Positions 10,641-23,400 of a DNA stretch of 64,000 nt are shown piece after piece. The stretch is from Camarhynchus parvulus (Eukaryota > Chordata > Aves > Passeriformes > Thraupidae). The notes under the pieces were generated by a model. It was not told the origin of the DNA. It worked only from the letters and a program-made list of their open reading frames with translations, and did not search any database. Made by a program: the position numbers and the translations under genes. The stretch lies in NCBI RefSeq assembly GCF_901933205.1, contig NC_044573.1:34258993-34322992 (forward strand), given 5' to 3'. The stretch's first letter is position 1. Every line of letters starts with the position of its first letter.

Positions 10641-13295
10641 TTATTTACAGTTCTCATCCCCTTGTTCACAGACTGTCCTCTCTGTTTGTACTCAAGGGGC
10701 TCCAAAAAATCAAGAACAGTGGCAGTCCCCTTCATCACCAGATTAGGCACTTCCAGTGTTAAATCCACAATTAGCAACAGCTTGGGCGGCAAAACACTAC
10801 AGCTGGAACTAAAACTATCATAACCTGTACACTTCCGCAAAGAAGGTATCTAGAATATCCACTCTCTTTAGCCTTAAATTACGTGAAAAAAAAATCAAAG
10901 GCTGTGTACAAATTTTTTAGTACAAGTAAATGAACCCTTGGAAGGAGCTGTCAATGAGGGTGAGGTGAGGAAACAACGATTAGCAAAAACACAGATGTAC
11001 TGTGTGTCCCATAAGGAAAAAGGTGGTGCAAAAATATGAAGCAGTATATTGCTTGTTTTTCATGAGTACAAAAGCATCTTGGCTCTCAAATACTGAGAAA
11101 AATTGCAAGCAAAAGAGAACGGGTACAATTATCAAACATCTTGGTGATACTAGAAAATGAACAGTTTAGTGCAGCACACACAGTTAATATTAATTGTTTC
11201 ATTTGCAACTGACCTAAAACTGACCTATCTTAGACAATGATTTATTAAATGTTAATACAGATGATACAAAAATCAAGCTCAATTTTTAAAATTACACCTT
11301 ATTGCAAAGAAAAAATAAGATCATATACTCATGGACTGACTCTAATTCAGACAAAATAATTCACTATATTTTTGATGCAGTAGGGCCTATGAATAAATAT
11401 ATTTTCAAGGTATTTTAATATTACCTAACTTAATTTTCAGAAACAATAAAGAAATCTAAAAGTGTGACTTTCAAATACCCCTTAGTTCATCCAAACAAAG
11501 AGTTTGTGGTGGTACAGGTGCTTTCCTACAGGGGTGCCATCACTTAGATCCTTTGCATGGATTTTGCTGTCAGTCTGAACAAAATTGTGGAATAACTACT
11601 TCTTAATGAGCTGGCAGGTCATCCATTTAGTGAATTGTAGTCCTTGCTGTATGAATTGGCAGCGGAAAACTGAGCTAGACGGTCACTCTAATGCAAGAGG
11701 AGAAAATTGGCCTTCACACAACATGCCTGGCTTCCAAACTAGTCTGCCTAAGCACTCCCAGAGCACCTAGGCAGTACACTTGATGAAAATTAAGCTGTTT
11801 CTAAACATACAGTGTTTAAGACAATCAAACCAGAAATATTTTTCTATGAACCATTTAAAATTTAAAAATGGAAAACCGGCATATGTCCACTGCTTTTTAA
11901 TGCCAGTTTCCAGAACTCATATTTCCCACATTATGTCAGTGAGGTAAGAGGCTGATCCTCTCCTGTACCTGAGAAAGAGAGAGAGGAAGAGCTGCATTAG
12001 CTGGCTCTTGTTTGCTGAATTTTTAGCCAAACTTATCACAGCCAGAGTTAGAACCATGTTCAGCTTCTCTTGATGGCCTGCAGTCTTTAACAGGGCTTGT
12101 AAAAATGGAGGGCTGCTTGGTCATCTCTTCTGAGTTTGGCCTTTGAGTAGAAACCTCTACCTTAGGAAGACCTCTCTCCTAGCCAGCTGTGACCTCTTTG
12201 ACATTAGATGTTTCCGCTTATTCTGCTCCAAGCAATATTCTGCTGCATGTTGTGCATTGCATTTGAGTTCAGATGAAACATTTCACTTTGTTCTGCATCT
12301 GCACCCAACCCACCAGGCATCTCTTATGGAAGGAACAACTTCAACAGCACAGACTGGTTACCAGGTAAAACATATTGGATTTAAATAACAGAATCATATG
12401 TGGCATAAGCTGAGGGTACTTCAGATACCTCCTCCCTCCTTGCAGAATGCACCAAATGGAACAGGCTGCAACTCTGAAAGAGCCGTTCCACAGCTAAGGC
12501 ACTGGGTAACTCGGTGAAAGCAAGTCCTTGTTTAAAAACCATTCATTGAAGGAAGCCAGCCTGCCTCTTCCAGCAGAAACCACACGTGCTGGCCAGCTCA
12601 GGGTGTTCCTGCTCAGGGTGTTCCCATAGGATTCTGGATTGGGACTGGGGACAGAAGAGAAAATGTATTATTCTAGAGAATTGCTGCAGTCTGCACATGG
12701 GAACAAGTCTGGTGCAACTGAATTTTCATTTTTTTTCTTACTGCTCATGCATGGACAACTTGGAGAAACAGATTGTTATTTACATCTGCTGAAGTGCTAT
12801 GAAGACAGACAATTTTGCAGGGCCACAGTAAGTTCATATCCCACATAGCAATGAGCAGCTAAAGCTGAACATTAAATGTCATAACCTCTGTGGAAACCTC
12901 AATGAAGTAAAAAATCAATATACCTCAGTGCTCAGCAGAAAAATTATCATGCAAAGGGAGCACCTTGTGTGTTTTCTTGAATAACACTGAACAATTACAG
13001 AAGGCTGCCAGGGTGACTAAGGGTGATCTATCAGAAATCTTTGTACACAGAAGATGGTGAATTGCACCACATTTCCTAGTCTGTCTGACCCCTCCTCACT
13101 GCTTTATGCAGCAAAGAAGAAACTGCTACCTCTATGAATTGTGTGTGAATTTACAGGCTCCTTTCGTACCAGCTGAAGTAGAGAGCAGGCAGTTTCACAA
13201 GGATTCAAGCTGTTAATGGCTAAAATTCTGGCAAACATTAAAGCTTCCTTAAGACTAAGCCATGTTCTTGCTGAAGTTAACACAGCCAGTTCTCA
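10641..13295. other. No gene or repeat recognised
   Basis: AT-rich unique-looking DNA without element hallmarks. Short open frames (60-81 codons) carry no recognisable domain. Confidence 0.5.
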
Positions 13296-13323
13296 CCCTT
13301 CCTGCCAGGGTCAGCAGGAAGGG
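13296..13323. repeat. Short perfect hairpin
   Basis: CCCTTCCTGC at 13296-13305 is the exact reverse complement of GCAGGAAGGG at 13314-13323, with an eight-base loop. No poly-U stretch or RNA-gene context accompanies it, so no function is assigned. Confidence 0.8.
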
Positions 13324-14211
13324 CAGCTGGGATAAGTATCATGTGGAACTCTGGTTGGGAGCTGGGACACCTGTGGAGCCTGTTTGGCTCTGGCCTCTGT
13401 GTGTGTAAGGAAAGGAGAGCTGGAAGGGTCTGTATTTTATGGATGTTCTCATTCACCTCTCCCACAGTCACAGGGTGAGCTGTGCTTTTGTGCTTGTGGC
13501 ACTAAAAGTGGAGTTTTTCAAAGTCTTCCTCTCACAGAAAAAATATCTGTCACTCACCTACTATTAAATAGCATCTGAGTCTGCAGCTCCTCTGCTTTTC
13601 CATCTATAATTAACTATGGATATAACTGCCATTGTTAATAGGTTTCCATTTGGGGGACTACTTTTGATTTAAGTGCGCACAAGGAACTTCTTCAGTTGAA
13701 AAGAATGCAGTATTTGTTCACCAAAAAGCACACAGCCATTAGGAAAAGACTTAAAAGTTTACATGAACATTTAAAACACTGCACATTCCCATTACCTTCC
13801 ATATATTTATTAATTCCAACTTCAGCTGCCTCACTTTACCCATCCCCTAAAAAATTCCAAGCTTGGTAAGACTTATTTCATTTCTAGAAAATATGTCTCC
13901 TCCAGCTGATATTTTTTTGCTTTCTCCTTTAAAATTCTTCCTCACCATACCTAGGTTTTATTTCTTTTGTGCTCCTACTCAAATTCCCTGAAGGCTATGA
14001 ACCTCCAGGTGAACCTCCCCAAACTGGTTTGCTCTTCTCTCAGAAGGGGACATGAAGGCTGTTTTTAAGAGGTTTTCTAGATTTTCTGCCTGGAAAGAAA
14101 TAACTTCAAGTTTGCAGAATTCTTTAAATAGTTAGATATGCAGCATTCATGGAAACATACGTGGATGTTGGTGGGCATAGGCAAGACAGGCAGTATCCTA
14201 AGACAGAAGAC

Positions 14212-14799
14212 TGTCAGCAATAGGAAAATGTATGGAAACAAAGCACCTCACAGCCTCTCACTCGTTTTTACTTGGACTGGAAAGAGAATTGGAAGGGTAA
14301 CAGTGAGAAAATTCATGGACTTGATAAAGACAGTTTAATAGGTAAAGCAAAACCTGCACACTCAAGCAAACAAAACAAGGAATTCACTCACTGCTTCCTG
14401 TGGGCAGGCAGGTGTTCAGCCATCCCCAGGGAACCCAGGCTTTGTCATGGGAAATGGTTACTCGGGAAGGAAAATGCCATCACTCTAAATATCCCTGCCT
14501 CCCTCCTTCTTCCCACAGCTTTATATACTGAGCTTGACATCATTGTATGGGATATCCCCCGGGTCAGTTGGGGTCAGCTGTCCTGGCTGTGTCCTCTCCC
14601 AACTTCTGGTGCATCACCAGCTCATTCACTGGCGAGATGGGGTGAGAAGCAGGAAAGGCCTTGGCTCTGTGTAAACAGTGCGCAGCAATAACCAAAACAT
14701 CCCTGTATTATCGACACTGTCTTCAGCAGAAATGCAAAACACAGCCCCTTACCAGCTACTAGGAAGAAATTTAACTCCACCATAGCCAAAATCAGCACA
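14212..14799 (-). mobile_element. ERVL-type avian LTR, probably solo, minus strand
   Basis: Read on the minus strand the element starts at 14799 with TGTGCTGATTTTGGC and continues through stretches typical of a common bird ERVL-like LTR. On the plus strand these include AAACACAGCCCCTTACCAGC, TTCAGCAGAAATGCAAAACA, GCAGGAAAGGCCTTGGCTCT, GGTCAGCTGTCCTGGCTGTG, ATTCACTCACTGCTTCCTG and GATAAAGACAGTTTAATAGG. A TATATAAAG box lies on the minus strand at about 14519-14527, next to a purine-rich stretch. The 3' end near 14212 resembles the expected terminus but is diverged. I see no primer-binding site or polypurine tract in either flank, so it looks like a solo LTR. No convincing target-site duplication survives. 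Open frames inside it (for example 14272-14691) are not genes. Confidence 0.85.
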
Positions 14800-17669
14800 A
14801 AAAGGACTGCACTGCTCTCACCAGATGTCTATGACCTGCAAGGGAGCAGAAAAACAGAATAGCTGCAGACATTTTCCAGGGAGACGTTCTGTGTTTGGGA
14901 TGGCAAACTCTCCTGAGACAGTGGGTATATGTCCTCTCCAGAAGCACCAGTTTCTGCCTTCACTTCACTCACACCTTTGAAAAGGGAGATTCAGCCACTT
15001 ACCCATCCCACACCACATGAAGTTCAGACATGGCCAGCCCCCATCTCCTCTTCGTTCGGGCAGGAAAATTCAGTTCTGTGTCTCTTGAACAAGGAACACA
15101 CACACAGTGACTGGCATTGGTCAGGCCTACAGCAATAGAAAATTTGTAAATGACTCTTCCAGATAAGCACAGAGGATTTTCCTCACACCAGTTAGTCCTC
15201 AAGACATACCATTTGCTTCCAGATAACCTCAGGCTTGAACATGAGTTGTTTTTCTCTGAGAGCTACTTGGAATATGGACATGCACTAATCTTCTAAGAGG
15301 AATCCTTAGCAAAGAGAGAAACTCCTATTGTTTGTTTTGTTTTTAAGTAATGAATGAAAACTCAATTTTGCTAGACCTGTAGCCAAATGCCTAGACAAGA
15401 GCATGCATTTCAAAAACCCACTGACACATTAGGGAATCACAGCTTATGTTTGTTTGAGTCTGCATATTTGAAGAGAACTTATAAACATTTAACTCACAAA
15501 TTTTTCAGAGAAACCTTGTCAAGGGCATATGAAATAGAAACACTGGTCTGATGGTGCTCAAGAATCACTGGCATCAGGCCTAACTCATTATTTTATGAAG
15601 GATCTGGCAGTCAATCAATGGGAAATTATCTGTGCTGTATTGACATAAATCATAATTGGTTTCCCTTGAATGCCATGCCAAATCCTTAACAGAATGAGTT
15701 ACTGCACACTTTATACAAGTTTTCTTTCTTTCTCAGTTCAGTTTAAATCCATCTTTGAATGCAGTGGCAACCCCGGCAGAGCAATCCCTTGGGAACACAA
15801 GAACTGCCATACCTAACCCAGCATCCTGCATCTAACAACAGATAGTATCTGATATCTCAGAAGCCAGGGAAGTGAGAAAGAAAATGCATCTGTTCAATCA
15901 TGCATTGGGATTATAGGAAGCAGGGTTTTAAGAAACTTTGGTGTTTCTTCTCTAAATGGGAAATGTGGCTGCATCTCTTTTTTCTCTTTCTGCAACTTAG
16001 CATTTGCATATATGTCCTTATCAATATAATATCACATTCATCCTCAAATATTGCTCAGAAACTGATTTCATGCTGAGAATGACTTTTTTTACAATGTGGA
16101 GAATGAGCATGGCAAAGTAGCACTTTTATTTGCCCTCTGGTTCTCAGCTGACAGTTTCTTCTGTGGGTACAAGAGTTACTACAAGTCATGGTATCAGCCT
16201 GGCCTTCCAGTGCTGCTTGTCTCACTCTGCCCAGCTGATCAAGTGTCTGAAGAGATCTAGCACAAAGGAAGGCAGCTTTGCCTTGAAGACTTGACACCTT
16301 GCTTGCAGTGATCTTAGCAGCAGTTTCCTCCAAGAGCTCTGCTAACACAAGGGCTGCCAGACTCTCTTTGAAATCTGTGGCATCTCTGATGATCAGTACC
16401 AAATGAGGCTAACACCAGCCTCTCTTTCTCTGTGGCCTTTTTCCTCCAGTTAAAGAAGACTGGAGAAGCAGTGCTGAGGGTTAATCTCTGAAGCCTTGCT
16501 AACTCCCTGTTCTGGGAGAGAGAGAAGGAGAAAATGAGAGAAAAAGAAGGAAAAAGGATGGGTATGGCAGGGTTTCACATTCACAACTTTTTGGTTTTCC
16601 ATCATGCTACAGTCAATGAACCAAATTCCATCATGCCAACTGGCCTCTGCCTTCCTTTGTGAAGCAAGTCCCAGGGCCTGGAGCAGACCTTGCCTTGCAC
16701 AGTTGCTGCTGAAAGGGTCAACTGAGCTGCTGCGGTCACATCAAAGAAGAGCAGCTTCAGTGAGTTCATGGCAAGTGAGAGCAAACATAGACTAATGAAA
16801 TACTAACACTGCAGTAAATCTCTCCTCCTGATTGCTCTTTTTTCCCCCTGGTTGTTGTTCCTGTATTCATTATACATATTTTCCCATCACAGACCGGCAA
16901 CTACTGTACTTTTAAATTCTTGGTGAGCTAATAATACTTAAACCAGACAAACTGGCATTCAGGCATTCAGAAACTTCTTGTGTTTTTTTCCTTTTTTTCC
17001 TTTATTTCTTTATTTATTTTTTTTTTACTTTTTTTTTTTTTCATCAAGCTGTTCAAAGTTGAAAAACACATTCCAGGATGTACTTCCACCAGCCAAAATA
17101 AGCATACTTTGTATCTGTTCAGGCATGAGGCATACATCTCAGATGCACTTGTATTAACTCACTAACCAACACAGACCCAGGACTTAAAATGGCCTGTAAT
17201 TTCTTGGCACCTGCACTGTGTACTTACAGTAATATCATAGGCTGACAGTTTGTTGATTAAAAGCAAGCCAAGTAAAGCACATGCAGATGTCAGTGCTTGA
17301 TTTAAATGATTATTCACATACTCTCCTAGGTTAGATAGGAAAAAAACCCACATTTCTTTCTGCACCATAACAACGTAATGCATAATCTTAACAGGACTTT
17401 TCTCCCCCTCTTTAGTAAAATTGTTCTTACTATAGGTCTGTATAATACCTACATCAAGTTTTAAGTGATCTTTTGAATATCTTTCTACAGTATTCATTCC
17501 CTGGAGCTATTCTCATCTTTAGAAAGACATTCTTGTTTTAAAAGAAAATAAAGAAACAAACAGAATTTATTTTAGATTGCAGTAAGTTAAAAATTAAATA
17601 GATTCTTTTTTCCTTTATAGACCTCCAGAAAATCTTCAGGCCATATAAATTCATACTTTGTAATAATAA
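14800..17669. other. No gene recognised; T-rich tract at 16982-17041
   Basis: No element or exon could be named. The region holds a pyrimidine-rich tract of T runs at 16982-17041 and a 115-codon minus-strand open frame at 16055-16402. The peptide of that frame is helix-like and alanine/leucine-rich at its N-terminal half, but it matches no family I recognise. An AT-rich stretch at 15590-15670 has a composition reminiscent of conserved non-coding elements. Confidence 0.45.
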
Positions 17670-17740
17670 GACACAGTTGCCTTGAGCAAGTTAGCAAACC
17701 TTCTGATCCTTCTGCATTTCATACAATAAAACCAGAAATT
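17670..17740 (+). mobile_element. Possible MIR-like SINE trace
   Basis: The string GCCTTGAGCAAGTTAGCAAA followed by CCTTCTGATCC and a short A-rich end loosely follows the MIR pattern in which a 'cttgggcaagtcacttaacc' stretch precedes 'ctcagtttcc'. The similarity is weak and short. It could be coincidence. Confidence 0.25.
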
Positions 17741-18639
17741 TGAAAATATATTAATCATGTCAATGTATGATAAAAATCACTTATGCTGCAATCAGATAAG
17801 ATAAAAGATAATAGAAAAGGTAAAGAAATACAGAAAAACATTGTATTTCATACCAAAAATGCAGAGATCTTTTCCCCATGAAGGGGAAGGTGAACCAAAA
17901 ATGCAGAAAAAACCCAAAACATTTAACTGCCCTAGGTAGGTATGAAATTATGTCAGAATAGGAGACATCAAAACAGTCTCAGAAAAATTCCCAGGCATGA
18001 GGTGGGAGTGCGAAGAGCTATCAAGAGAAGAAAATTGATAGAGATGATAAAATCATGATGCATTATTGCAAAGTAAGCCTAGGGAAAAAAGCTATGTGAG
18101 CAGGTGAGTGAGTGAGTAATGTGATGGTATATACTCCAAAGAACAGTCAGTAGTGGTTATCTCTCTCTTCCAGATATGCAATCAGACCAGGTCTTCATTC
18201 CAAGATGCTAAAACATTCCCAGGAAATATCTGAAATAATAACAATAGAAGAGGTATTGTAAGCAGCAGCAGGAAGTGAGACAATACAAAAACACACTTTC
18301 AGCACCATTGCCAAAACTTCCATTTTATATCAAAAGGTTAATAACATTTTCTTTGGTTTTTAAATAGCAACATAGACAGAGACATCCTCAGAATAATTTC
18401 ATGCACAGCTAGCTTTGTCAAGAGGGTCTCAGAAGAACGTCTGAGAATAAGTGATCTGTCTCACTCCAAAGAAAAACAGCATCTTGGGACAAAAGCTTGA
18501 TAGCTGGGAACAAGTGAGAGAAGTAAGTGTAAGCAGTGCTGACTTGGATGAGGGACAAGAGTAACAGAGCAGAGGAAAACAACATCATAGGAAGAACAGA
18601 AAAGGCAGAGAACAGACTGCATTTCTGAGCATCTCAGAT

Positions 18640-20450
18640 GCCTGTGTATTAATACAAAAAGCATGAGGAACTCTCTGGCAGAGCTGGATGTCCTCAAACA
18701 AGAACAAAATTATGAGTCAACTGGACTCATAGGACCTGGTGGGAATACTCACATGGCTGGAATACTTACCAGCTTATTCAGCCAGGGAAAGGCAGGGAAG
18801 ATGTACTTCTGAGTGGCAGAATGTGAAAAGATCTATAGAGAAACATCCTGATAGTAATGAGGAAAAAAGGAAAGATGTTATCCTGGCAAATGTCAGTCAT
18901 CAAACCAGGGGGATCAAGTGGAAGACACTTCTGTGAGAAATTAGCAGAAAGCCCCCAAGGTATAGGGCTTCACAATAAGAAGCTTGAAAGCTCCAAGCAT
19001 CTCTTGGGAAAGAGGAGAGCAGGCTCTCCAGAAACTTCCCAAAAAGGAATTTTGATAATTTTTTTTATGCAGAAAACTGTGCAAGCAATCAGAAGTGAAG
19101 TAGGTCTAAATCTCAGTGTAGCCTGTAGGGAAAAGGTATTTGAAAATGTCAGAGTGGAAGGGAAAAATAGGAGGAAAGCTGAGCTGGGGAAATGAGAGTT
19201 AAAGAGCCTGCACAAGTGAAAAAAAGCAAAGAGAAGACATCGGACTGCAAAGAGGAACTTGAAGACCTAATAAATAAGATCCCATGGGAAATAGGGAAAA
19301 AGAGTGCAGAATTGTTGACCCCGAAGAGATAATAAAAGCAAAATTGTGGAATACTCTCGTCAGCTGGGGAGGAAATGAGTAGGAAATGTACCAGGAAGGC
19401 AGTTTGATAAACCATGAGGATGTCTAAGAAGAAAGAGGTATACCAGAAGTGGAAATAAAGTTTAACTACTCAGAATTAATTCCTACAGTCAGAGAGATCA
19501 GTGTGCGAAACGAGACATGACTCAAAACAAGTCACAGGGATGACAAAACAATCCAGGAGTCTGAAACAGCAGGTTAAACAGAGAGAGAGGTAGAAAGTTC
19601 TGAAAAAAGGACAGAGGAAGCTAAAAGGCTGAAATGCTCAGTATATTCCTTTGATTAAGGAATATATGATTAAAATCCACATGAAAAGTAAAGCTATCTC
19701 ACCTGAGGAAAAACAACCCAGGCTACTTAAGGGAGAGACAAGCTACTGAGCACTTTCGTTTGGGGTCCGTTTTTCTATTTTTTCCAATTTGCTTGGCCTA
19801 GTAGGATTCACCTTAGCTGCTGAAATTTGGTGAGGAAGTATCAGAGTCATTAGTGATTGCCTTCATAAAGGTTTGGTCTGGAAAACTGAAAAAGATCAAA
19901 CAAGCCACCTGTTTCAAAAACTGTAGACAAGAGAATGGAGACTTCAGTTAACATCAGCTCCCAGGAAATGCCAGAAAATTAGACAAGGTTCTTGACATTG
20001 TTTCAAGTAATATAACAAAGGAACTGGAGAAACTTGGTCCAGGTGAAACTACTAAAATGTGGAAAGGTGCTCAGATGTGAAGAAGAAGGTTTACAGCCAA
20101 AAAGGAAGGCAGTGTCAATGAGAATTTCACCACATATATATCCTGAGCTCACACTAGTCTTTATTAATGGCCTGGAAACAGTGCAGAATGTATGGTTACT
20201 ATATCTTCATATGACACAGTAAATTAGAAAATGGGTAAGAATTCAAAAAGACCTTGACAAACTGATAAAATATTCTGTAGAAATATTATCTTGGCATCAA
20301 ATATTCGGGAAAGGAACTCTAAAACCTATAGACAGTCAAAGGTTGAATGTAAGTTACCAATCTTATATTGTTGCAAAAAGTGTAAACATTGAGCTGGCAC
20401 ATGCAAACAGAAATATTTTGTATGAGATACACAGAAAGCTTCTTCCACAC
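18640..20450 (+). mobile_element. Ancient CR1-like LINE with endonuclease and RT remnants
   Basis: This is a strongly decayed non-LTR retrotransposon of the CR1 group. At 18660-18760 the reading frame gives AELDVLKQEQNY followed by GLIGPGG-N-THMAGIL, matching the conserved 'eLe.l..e.nyDiigiTETWw.dshdWni' block of the apurinic endonuclease domain. At about 19260-19300 lies the 'ataagatcccatgggaa' linker region. At 19980-20035, GACAAGGTTCTTGACATTG matches the reverse transcriptase 'DFSKAFDTVSH' block. At about 20155-20180, CTTTATTAATGGCCTGGAAA matches the 'FINDLE' block, and the nearby ATATGACACAGTAAATTAG corresponds to the catalytic 'ADDTKL' block in damaged form. A post-RT stretch continues to about 20450 (TTGTTGCAAAAAGTG..., ATACACAGAAAGCTTCTTCC). 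Many frameshifts and stops rule out activity. Segments between the blocks are partly deleted. Confidence 0.78.
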
Positions 20451-23400
20451 AATTTTCTAAAATTATTTGTCCCAGGAAGGTATTCTTTAAGTAATATTAA
20501 TTCAGTGCCATAAAATCATATCTAAATCCTCTTTACAAGGAATAATGATACATCAAATGAATTGCTCCTGTACTGAATGCTAATGTGAATTCATGCTGGC
20601 AAGAATACAGAGATGCTATCAAAGTCTGTAACATGAATACTGTCTATCTCTGTCATACACAGATTTAGCATTTGGAAGGATACACAAAACTCAGACATCA
20701 ATTGATCACCAGGAGAAGGCAGCAAGATTAAAATCAATTAACAGTAAAGCAAAGGCAGCTCCTCTCTATCATCTTCTATCCCTTCATTTTGCTACTGCTG
20801 CCTTTTACAAAGGCAATGACAACAAATTTATTTCAATTTAGATCTATATTCATAGTCATATTTTGATCATCATGCACTGTCACATTTTAAACCACAGCAG
20901 AACACAATTTCTTGTTTTAATTTCTTGCTTTTCCTTTTTCAAGATGAAAGCAATAACTATTTTGTAGAAATCTAGAGAAAATCTCTTATCACTGTGTTAT
21001 TAACTGAAAGCCAGGCTGAGATGGCTTCCAGGTCACCCAGCTGCCAACCTGTAACAATGAGAAATAAATCACCCAGCTGCCTCATTATGGTTTTCCCAAA
21101 AATGTTAGAATCTTCTCTGCTGGATTTCAAAAACAGAAACAACCATAAAGGTCCCCCAAAAATCCACAGTCTTGGATGGGTTTTCTGAAGGATTCACACT
21201 CTTTGTTGGCATAAGAGACCTTGTTCAAACTTCCAGCTCTGGCAAACACCTTATAGACCTATGGGTCACACAAGGATGATTGGAACATCTTCTCCAGCCT
21301 TTGTACTGGATGTTTCTACATTAATGAGGGCTCAGCTCCTCAATATAAATGTTAAAATAATGAGACACAATACAGGAAATGCTCATAAAGACAATTATAG
21401 GTTTTTATTTTAAAGGACACTGATCCCAAGGAAGAGAGAATAGAGGTGCCTTTGAGACAATGCCCGTATACAGCTACCTTCAATTAAGCAAGACCATAGC
21501 TAAGAGTGGTTGACAGTAGGCTGCCATCACTAATCACATGCAGTTGGCATGGTAACACTTTCTTATCTTTTTTCCTATAGATCTACATCATTCCCAATAC
21601 TATGCAGCACAGCAGTTCTGGGTTACTGATGAGAACATAGAAAGAATTATTATATAATCTTTAAATGCATTTCCTGAATTTATTTAAATAAGCTGACCCA
21701 TAGTTCTGCATATATGCAGTAAGAAAAAATGTGTTATTTTTAAGGTTACACACTACATATTATTATATACAATATAGAGCTCCCTGAAGTTTTTAAACAT
21801 TTAGAGAAAACAAAATCTGGCAGAAATATGTTGTAAACAATGTCTATCCATATACTCAATGAAAAACTCCTAATAAACACGTCATAGATCATTTTAAAAG
21901 GCCTTTTGAGACATCAAATTATTTCGTTGCAAATAATGAAATATTGGTTTGCAATATTTTAAATGTGTGACTGATGAGCTGAATTCAAATCTTTGAAATC
22001 AGTTTGCCTCAGTTTTATGTTGAAATATTTTCTAAAGCAGATAAATCTACCTTCCAACCCCTGTACTTTACTCACTCAAATTGTTCTCATTTTTAATGTT
22101 GCTTGTATATTCAACAAAACTCCCTCTTTAAGTTGTCATCTGTTCTGTGACAAATGGAAGCCTTCATTTTCATCAACACCCTGAAGAAGGTAAAACTACT
22201 ATAAGACCACTTGTAATAAAATAATAACATCCCAGTCATCTCACAAACTAAAATAAATTGTTATTTAAACCATCTCAGGTTAGCTGCAGCTGCTAAACTG
22301 AATTTGTGAGCTTAGATATTGAATACATTGAACTAGTTTCAATAGTTTATACTTCTCCCTCCTTCTCTTCCTATTTCTTTAGCTCTTCTAAGTTTCTCAC
22401 TCTTACTGTAATTCCTAATGACATTCCTTTGGTTGTTCCTGTGGCCAGACTGAGTTAAACCTACATGGTTGTTTTAAGCATCCTCTCAGATAACACATTT
22501 TGATACCCTTTTAACAATCTGAAATCTGGATTTTTTTGGTTTTTATGATACTGAGATTTGTGATAAGGACAATATACCTTGTGAACTTTTAAGAATACTG
22601 CTATATTCCCAGCTTCAAGAACCAATTTAATGGGTCCTTTGAGGCTTATAGTATAGCACCACATAGAGTTTTAGGGAGATACCAATGCAGATCAGCCACA
22701 ATCACTTCCTTGGAAATTTTGCATCAAATATGTTATAATTATAAGGTCCAAGAAAGTGAAGCAAGGGATTAGAAGTTATCACTGAAGCAATGAGATTGTT
22801 CAGCCAAATTCATTCAGCTATTTATGTAGAATAAATACCACAGCTGTTTGCTATTGGTAAGAGTTTGACTGATAGGGGAGTAGTGCCTTGGAGGATATAT
22901 CCTACATCCAGGATGGATAGAGAATAGCTAAAAGCCAATAGGCAGCTGTTGGAAAGGTACAAAGAGGCTGAAGTAATCAGGGAGAGAGGGAATGGGAGGT
23001 AGGACAGCTGTGGAAAGCAACAGCAGCTGAAGCCCCTGAAGGCGTGGAAGAACCAGATCTTGAAGCTAAGAAGTAGCTGAGAAGGTAGCAGCAGAATGAT
23101 GGAGTGCTGTGATGTGACCTCCAAATTCAAGAAAAGTTTATTCCTTCAGAAATATCCAGCAAAGCAACTTCTAATGAGACTGTCACATATCACTTCTAGT
23201 GAGATCTGTAACATGCCATGTGTGTTATCCAAATACAGATAACAATGTACTAGAGACCATGGGCTTCCTCAAGTATAAATCCTTTTACTGGTATAAACCC
23301 TAATAAATGCTACTTGTAACTTCATTATGGACACAACAGCTTACATCATTCACTCAGTAGAGCATATGAAAAATTAAAAAAAATTATCTTTAATGCTTCA

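Noticed and set aside
12370..12500. CAGAATCATA as the start of a minus-strand CR1 tail
   Set aside because: The following sequence lacks the ggttggaa and other CR1 phrases expected on the reverse strand.
14272..14691. 139-codon plus-strand open frame as a possible gene
   Set aside because: It lies inside the minus-strand ERVL-type LTR and is read antisense to it.
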